From NCBI GenBank assembly GCA_012295275.1, contig CM022676.1, positions 2,201,003 to 2,226,002 on the forward strand: a stretch of DNA of 25,000 nucleotides, in the 5' to 3' direction. A program made the translations under genes and the position numbers. Shown piece by piece: positions 8,786 to 25,000 of the stretch; the first letter of the stretch is position 1; the number at the start of each line of letters is the position of its first letter. This DNA comes from Chrysomallon squamiferum (taxonomy: Eukaryota; Mollusca; Gastropoda; Neomphalida; Peltospiridae). The notes under the pieces were generated by a model, which worked only from the letters and a program-made list of their open reading frames with translations, did no database searches and was not told the origin of the DNA.

Positions 8786-10321
8786 TATTAATATACAAAC
8801 AAATTAATCACTTAATTGCATATTGATCGTGTAAGTGTAAAGGTATTGACATCTCTACTGTTTAATGAACTAATATTTACATGGCATTTGTTTAATACAA
8901 CAAATGAGTACATAGCGCGGACTGTGTACAAGTTATCCTGAGAAGAAAACACAGAATCGGGTACAAAACACAATACATGTCATTGAAACAAAAATAATAA
9001 TTATTAACTCAAGCATGCACACACGCATACAAATATATTTCTATTAAAAAAAAACATACGAAACACGCACACACACATACACAGAGACATTCACACATGC
9101 ATGGATTAACAAACCGGATCAAACACACACGCTCAAACACAAAGCACAAATAATCCTGTGGTAACAGATGTTATGTACACATTCTTGAAATGAAGAATAT
9201 TATATTCCTTAATTTATTGCCTTTTTATTCTTCTCTTTCAAATTTCACCTCTGTCGATGATTCCTAAAAGCGTAAAAAATTAAAAAATTAAAAATATTGT
9301 TGTGTTGATATCTGAATTTCTATCCTGAGTGTTGCGTACAGAATTTAATATTAATTTATATAGTCAAATTGATATATAACAGTACAACAACAGTAGTGCA
9401 ACAGTGGTAGTAGTAGTAGTAGAAGTAGTAGTAGTAAAAGCAAAAGTAGTAGTAGTGTTAATAATAACAGTTCGCTACAGAATACTACGCCTCTTTTACT
9501 TGTTGCTCTGTTGATGGAACTCTGAGAAATTCTAATATCAAATAATATTACATGAGGTAGTAACCATTAAGGTATATTGCAATAATAAAATAATATTCGA
9601 GTAGACACTTGATATCACGAATAAATGTGGATGAATATTTATACCAAAAGTCCATTAAATTAAAAATTGATAAAAATAATAAAAATGTAATATTATAGCT
9701 CAGTGCTAAGGAATTAATTTGTGAAAATGTTATACCTTGATATTAAAGACCACTGAATTTTGACTCAAAAAATCAAAGGTATATTGTAAAATAATAATGA
9801 TGATGATGTTGATGATGATGATGATGACGATAATAATAATTAAAAGAAGAGGAAGAATAACAAAAAGATAAGAAAATAGCTATCATCATTATCATTATTA
9901 TTTTTTTTATTTTTTTATTTTTTTATTATTACTATTATTACTATTGTTGTTATCGTTGTCGTTGTGTTGTCCTTATTATTAGCTGTATTAGCATTAAATT
10001 ATTATTTATTTATTTTTTGTAACAATAGCATTAAGTTAATAACAGTAGACGACAAATCTGTATTCATGGAGTATAAAAATAAATCAGAAACACGCTTAAA
10101 CATTGTTTCTCTGCTGTCATGGAGAACCTTTTCTTCTTTCTTTCTTCTTTTTAATTTCTTCGATAAAATAGACACTAATACGTGTGTTGATATAACAACA
10201 ACAAAAACAAAAACATCTGGTAAAAAGAGGTGCTTAAGCGATTGCTGAAAAAAAAAAACCAGTTTGAATGTAAATCGAAAATCTATTTAGACATAACACA
10301 GTTTGAGTTTCAAATGACATC

Positions 10322-10752
10322 ATGGTAAGTCGCCAACCCACCAAAGCTATTTCTTTTTTTACGGTTCTTCTAATTTAACATTGTTTGATAGTGATAAATT
10401 TGTTATTTATTTTTTTATTTATGTATGTATATATTTATATTCTGTTAATTTAGTTTATATTTCTATTTATTTAAATCAGTAATTAAATGATGAAGGCATT
10501 ATCATTAGTTCTGGTGGCAGCAACACATAATCAGTTGTTATTGTAGTAGTTATCATTTCTTCTTATTATTATTACTATTACTATTATTATTATTATTATT
10601 AGTCGTAGTAGTAGTAGTAGTAGTAGTACTAGTAGTAACTGTATTTTTTTCTTTCTCTCTTTATTTAGTATGTAATTATGTCGTATCTGGGAATTGCACA
10701 GTTTAACGAGAGTTATTATCGTAACCTGGACTTTGTTAAAAAACACATCTGA
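10322..10752 (+). pseudogene. GCNT-like remnant of copy A
   Basis: It keeps the ATG exon (ATG 10322-10324 followed by GTAAGT) and the last coding stretch, 10681-10752, ending TGA. The latter encodes SYLGIAQFNESYYRNLDFVK plus three residues, differing from the intact copies at only a few positions. The TM anchor, the donor-binding core, the catalytic Glu region and most of exon 4 are gone. A splice acceptor (TTTATTTAG ending 10668) would join the ATG to TATGTAATTATG and this tail in the same frame, giving a 29-residue peptide. It cannot be a glycosyltransferase; whether it is transcribed is unknown. Confidence 0.75.
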
Positions 10753-11612
<860 letters not shown>

Positions 11613-11896
11613 GTAAGTTTAGTTTTATTTCATTTCTTTGTTACATACAACAGTATTTTAAAAGATCAGTCTATCCTCAAAATCCAGTTGTGGCCATGGA
11701 TTGTCATCTAATAAATAACTTGAGAAGATTAATATCAACATAAAAGAGAACTAGATTTAATTAGTAAAACAAATAATTTGATTTTTCCTACAAAGCAATT
11801 CCTCATAATTTTACTTTATTTTATTATTTTTTTATTTATTTAATTATTTATTTACTTTTTTATTGTTATTGTTTTTGTTTTTTTTTGTTAATGTAA

Positions 11897-12964
11897 TTTT
11901 ATTCATTTAAATATGAAAATATATTTACACATACATCATTAGTCTTGACAACCAATACCTCAGTCATCGATTGATGAGCTGGAATGGAAAAAATACATTC
12001 AGGTCATCTGTGAGAAATAATTTTACGATGTAGATGTCTTGTCTTAACCACTAAATCGGTCGGAGTGAAAGAGATGTTCAAATACCACTCTTCTGAACAG
12101 TCCAGCGTACATGGCTAACACATTCAACACAATGACAGGAAAAGACTGATTGTTTATACTCGTCATTATTTACATATTCACTAAGAAAAACGATGAAAAC
12201 TGCTGGATGTTTCTGTACAAGTCATGTTTTATAATTATACTTTTTCTCAGACAACATATACACCTCATCCTCGTACGATCATCAACGCTGTACTAGATAA
12301 AAGTGACGAGCCAAGGATGAATTAATTCTGATGGAACATAATCACAACGTTCGCTTATTGATTATTTACAATAATTAAATAAATACTACCAGTACGTTAA
12401 GAAGCACTCTCACGCACAAAGATCCACACGCACGCACGCACATACGTTTAATACACAAGCTCTCTCGCACAAATAAATGACTTATCGTAAGTTGTCCTAT
12501 AGTTAGGTCACAGAACAAACATAACAAACAAGTAGTTAAGTAAAACAAAGTGAAAAAGTTTAACGTTTCCAAGAATATATATCTGTCCAACATAAAGAAT
12601 AATTATTATATTGTGAGAGAGAGAAAGACAGAAAATTATAAAGGGACAGAGATAGAGAGAGTGAAAGAAAGAGAGATATATTAATAAACAAACAAATGAA
12701 ACACTTATTGATCTTGTAAGTTTATAGGTATTGACTGTCTAATATATAAATATGTGGATGACATTTGTTAATTCACAGATTGACTGATGAGTTGTGTACA
12801 ATAGAAGGTACATAACGCCGACTGTGTACAAGGTATCCTAAAAAACCCAACAGAATCAGGTATATAACATAACAGGTTTCATTGAAACAATACTAATAAT
12901 TATTAACTCAAGCATGCACACACTCCCACACACATATTTCCACAAGAGAAACCATACGAAACAG

Positions 12965-13005
<41 letters not shown>

Positions 13006-13547
13006 ACACAACACACACAAGCAGATACACACACACGCAGATTCATTCACACATGCATTGATGAATAAACAGGAGCAAATGCGCTTAAACACAAAGCAGA
13101 AATAATGCTGTGGTAACGGATGTTATGTACACCTTTTTGAAATGAAAAATATTTTAATCCTAAATTTATTGTCTTTTTATTCTTCCCTTTCAACTTTCAG
13201 CCTTATCGATGATTCATCAAAAGCTAAGATTAAGAAAATAATAATAAAGAAATAAATTAAAATAAATTAAAATGATTGTCTTACAAAACTTGATAATATC
13301 AACATTATACAAGACATTGTTGTATTGATTTATACATATGTGTATTTCTATGTTGAGTATTGTGTACAGAATACAATCTTAATTTCTATAGTTAACATTA
13401 AACGTACCTTTACAGAAACAGCGGTAGTAGTATGTGTGTGTGCACATTTTCACAAATTAATTCCTTAGCAATGAAATTTAACATTACATGTTCATGATTT
13501 TCATTAAGTTTTAATTTAACGGACTTTCCGCATAAACGTTCATCCAT

Positions 13548-13599
<52 letters not shown>

Positions 13600-13600
13600 A

Positions 13601-13659
<59 letters not shown>

Positions 13660-14208
13660 AGTTGCTGCTCTGTTTATATGTCTGAAAATGTTTTATATTA
13701 AATATTAATACATTAGATAGTAATAATTACGGTATATTACAAAAATATATCACAAATAAAAATGGATGAACGTTAATATCGAAAGACAGTTTAATTAAAA
13801 ATTAATTTAGATGATACAAATGTAATATTATAGCTCAGTGCTAAGGAATTAATTTGTGAAAATGTTATACCTTTATATTGAAGACCAATGAATTGTGACT
13901 CAAAAAATCAAAGGTATATTGTAAATTAATAACGATGATGATGTTGATGACGATGATGATGACGATACTAATAATTAAAAGAAGAGGATAATAACAAAAA
14001 GAAGAGAAAATAGCTATCATCATTATCATTATTATTTTATTTATTTATTTATTTATATTAGTGTTATTACTATTGTTGTTATAGCTGTTGTTGTCGTTGT
14101 CGTTGTGCTGTCCTTGTTATTATTAGTGTATTAGCATTAAATTAGTATTTATTTATTTTTTGTAACAATAGCATTAAGTTAATAACAGTAGGCGACAAAT
14201 CTGTATTC
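11897..14208. other. Upstream region of the copy B GCNT gene, no gene seen
   Basis: It contains (CA)n at about 12965-13002, (TA)n at 13553-13587 and (TG)n at 13605-13657, plus unique AT-rich sequence shared with copies A and C. Minus-strand open frames at 12375-12593 and 12856-13092 lack coding support: the second is a CA-repeat product. Confidence 0.65.
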
Positions 14209-14370
14209 ATGGAGTATAAAAATAAATCAGAAACACGCTTAAACATTGTATCTCTGCTGTCATGGAGAACCTTTTCTTCTTTCTTTCTTCTCTTTAATTT
14301 CTTCGATAAAATAGACTCTAATACGTATGTTGATATAACAAGAAAACATCTGGTAAAAAGAAGTGTTTAA
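14209..14370 (+). other. Small open frame conserved in copies A, B and C
   Basis: A 53-codon frame starting MEYKNKSETRLN, with a hydrophobic Phe/Leu-rich middle. Its equivalents are 10066-10248 in A (60 codons, with a different C-terminus) and 20877-21038 in C (one Ile to Met change). It could be a uORF or micropeptide, or simply reflect shared DNA. It overlaps the candidate TATA box, so it would not be fully in the mRNA if that box is used. Confidence 0.25.
14215..14222 (+). promoter_or_regulatory. Candidate TATA box of the copy B GCNT gene
   Basis: TATAAAAA lies 237 nt upstream of the start ATG (14452). The same box with similar spacing is at 10072-10079 in copy A and 20883-20890 in copy C. 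If used, transcription would start near 14245 and give a 5' UTR of about 200 nt. AT-richness makes chance matches likely. Confidence 0.35.
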
Positions 14371-14451
14371 GTGACTGCTGAAAAAAACCAAGTTTGAATG
14401 GAAATCGAAAATCTATTTAAACATAACACAGTTTGAGTTTCAAATGACATC

Positions 14452-18303
<3,852 letters not shown>

Positions 18304-19654
18304 TGGTAAGTTTAGTTTTATTTCATTTCTTTGTTACATACAACAGTATTTTAAAAGATCAGTCTATCCTCAAAATCCAGTTGTGGCCATGGATTGTCAT
18401 CTAATAAATAACTTGAGAAGATTAATATCAACATAAAAGAGAACTAGATTTAATTAGTAAAACAAATAATTTGATTTTTCCTACAAAGCAATTCCTCATA
18501 ATTTTACTTTATTTTATTATTTTTCTATTTATTTAATTATTTATTTACTTTTTTATTGTTATTGTTTTTGTTTTTGTTTGTTAATTTTATTCATTTAAAT
18601 ATGAAAATATATTTATACATACATCATTAGTCTTGACAACCAATACCTCAGTCATCGATTGATGAGCTGGAATGGAAAAAATACATTCAGATCATCTGTG
18701 AGAAATAATTTTACGATGTAGATGTCTTGTCTTAACCACTAAATCGGTCGCAGTGAAAGAGATGTTAAAATACCACTCTTCTGAACAGTCCAGCGTACAT
18801 GGCTAACACATTCAACACAATGACAGGAACAGACTGATTGTTTATACTCGTCATTATTTACATATTCACTAAGAAAAACGATGAAAACTGCTGGATGTTG
18901 CTGTACAAGTCATGTTTTATAATTATACTTTTTCTCAGACAACACATACACCTCATCCTCGTACAATCATCAACGCTGTACTAGATAAAAGTGACGAGCC
19001 AAGGGTGAATTAATTCTGATGGAACATAATCACAACGTTCGCTTATTGATTATTTACAATAATTAAATAAATACTACCAGTACGTTAAGAAGCACTCTCA
19101 CGCACAAAGATCCGCACGCACGCACGCACATACGTTTAATACACAAGCTCTCTCGCACAAATAAATGACTTATCGTAAGTTGTCCTATAGTTAGGTCACA
19201 GAACAAACATAACAAACAAGTAGTTAAGTAAAACAAAGTGAAAAATTTTAACGTTTCCAAGAATATATATCTGTCCAACATAAAGAATAATTATTATATT
19301 GTGAGAGAGAGAAAGACAGAAAATTATAAAGGGACAGAGATAGAGAGAGTGAAAGAAAGAGAGATATATTAATAAACAAACAAATGAAACACCTATTGAT
19401 CTTGTAAGTTTATAGGTATTGACTGTCTAATATATAAATATGTGGATGACATTTGTTAATTCACAGATTGACTGATGAGTTTTGTACAATAGAAGGTACA
19501 TAACGCCGACTGTGTACAAGGTATCCTAAAAAAACCAACAGAATCAGGTATATAACATAACAGGTTTCATTGAAACAATACTAATAATTATTAACTCAAG
19601 CATGCACACACTCCCACACACATATTTCCACAAGAGAAACCATACGAAACAGGT

Positions 19655-19686
<32 letters not shown>

Positions 19687-20239
19687 ACACCCACAAACAC
19701 ACACGCAGATACACACACACGCAGATTCATTCACACATGCATTGATGAATAAACAGGAGCAAATGCGCTTAAACACAAAGCAGAAATAATGCTGTGGTAA
19801 CGGATGTTATGTACACCTTTTTGAAATGAAAAATATTTTAATCCTAAATTTATTGTCTTTTTATTCTTCCCTTTCAACTTTCAGCCTTATCGATGATTCA
19901 TCAAAAGCTAAGATTAAGAAAATAATAACAAAGAAATAAAGTAAAATAAATTAAAATGATTGTCTTGCAAAACTTGATAATATCAACATTATACAAGACA
20001 TTGTTGTGTTGGTTTATACATATGTGTATTTCTATGTTGAGTATTGTGTACAGAATACAATCTTAATTTCTATAGTTAACATTAAACGTACCTTTACAGA
20101 AACAGCGGTAGTAGTATGTGTGTGTGCACATTTTCACAAATTAATTCCTTAGCAATGAAATTTAACATTACATGTTCATGATTTTCATTAAGTTTTAATT
20201 TAACGGACTTTCCGCATAAACGTTCATCCATTTTTATTT

Positions 20240-20290
<51 letters not shown>

Positions 20291-20291
20291 A

Positions 20292-20326
<35 letters not shown>

Positions 20327-20876
20327 AGTTGCTGCTCTGTTTATATGTCTGAAAATGTTTTATATTAAATATTAATACATTAGATAGTAATAATTACGGT
20401 ATATTACAAAAATATATCACAAATAAAAATGGATGAACGTTAATATCGAAAGACAGTTTAATTAAAAATTAATTTAGATGATACAAATGTAATATTATAG
20501 CTCAGTGCTAAGGAATTAATTTGTGAAAATGTTATACCTTTATATTGAAGACCACTGAATTGTGACTCAAAAAATCAAAGGTATATTGTAAATTAATAAC
20601 GATGATGATGTTGATGACGATGATGATGACGATACTAATAATTAAAAGAAGAGGATAATAACAAAAAGAAGAGAAAATAGCTATCATCATTATCATTATT
20701 ATTTTATTTATTTATTTATTTATATTAGTGTTATTACTATTGTTGTTATAGCTGTTGTTGTCGTTGTCGTTGTGCTGTCCTTGTTATTATTAGCTGTATT
20801 AGCATTAAATTAGTATTTATTTATTTTTTGTAACAATAGCATTAAGTTAATAACAGTAGGCGACAAATCTGTATTC

Positions 20877-21038
20877 ATGGAGTATAAAAATAAATCAGAA
20901 ACACGCTTAAACATTGTATCTCTGCTGTCATGGAGAACCTTTTCTTCTTTCTTTCTTCTCTTTAATTTCTTCGATAAAATAGACTCTAATACGTATGTTG
21001 ATATGACAAGAAAACATCTGGTAAAAAGAAGTGTTTAA
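20877..21038 (+). other. Small conserved open frame, copy C
   Basis: Copy C equivalent of the 53-codon frame at 14209-14370. One substitution changes an Ile to Met; the length is unchanged. Confidence 0.25.
20883..20890 (+). promoter_or_regulatory. Candidate TATA box of the copy C GCNT gene
   Basis: TATAAAAA, 237 nt before the start ATG at 21120, as in copy B. Confidence 0.35.
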
Positions 21039-21119
21039 GTGACTGCTGAAAAAAACCAAGTTTGAATGTAAATCGAAAATCTATTTAGACATAACACAGT
21101 TTGAGTTTCAAATGACATC

Positions 21120-25000
<3,881 letters not shown>

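Overview
This window is AT-rich eukaryotic DNA with intron-split genes, GT/AG splice sites and very many microsatellites: (GA)n/(CT)n, (TTTA)n, (AAT)n, (CA)n and (TA)n. Both gene families present are animal families. The repeat style and gene structure suggest a lophotrochozoan, probably a mollusc, but the organism is an inference and nothing here fixes it. I see no prokaryotic feature, CRISPR array or virus. No undescribed multi-gene system is evident. The unusual content is in gene architecture, splicing signals and a tandem gene duplication.

1-6.3 kb: one complete plus-strand gene for a Pim-family serine/threonine kinase. Seven coding exons join in phase (1124-1246, 2010-2208, 2982-3076, 3690-3737, 4173-4533, 5576-5752, 6184-6299) to give 372 residues. 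All catalytic landmarks are present: glycine-rich loop, VALK lysine, ERPE hinge, HRDLKAEN, DFG and PPEW. The N-terminus starts MGSAVSLLC followed by a basic run, which looks like an acylated membrane anchor. The 3' end of exon 5 together with its splice donor has been amplified into six tandem copies.

6.3-8.1 kb: flank of the kinase gene with simple repeats and no gene that I can support.

8.1-25 kb: three head-to-tail copies (A, B, C) of one unit. B (about 11.9-18.6 kb) and C (about 18.6 kb to the window end) are about 6.7 kb long and nearly identical. Each carries a complete GCNT-like gene for a Golgi beta-1,6-N-acetylglucosaminyltransferase (GT14 family). The two encode the same 423-residue type II membrane protein from four coding exons, and the first coding exon supplies only the ATG. 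Copy A (about 8.1-11.9 kb) is older and has lost all coding sequence except the ATG exon and the last 24 codons.

The kinase and the glycosyltransferases have no evident functional link. The glycosyltransferase would branch O-glycans in the Golgi, and the duplication may raise dosage or reflect a lineage expansion. An assembly artefact (both haplotypes kept in tandem) must be excluded for B and C.
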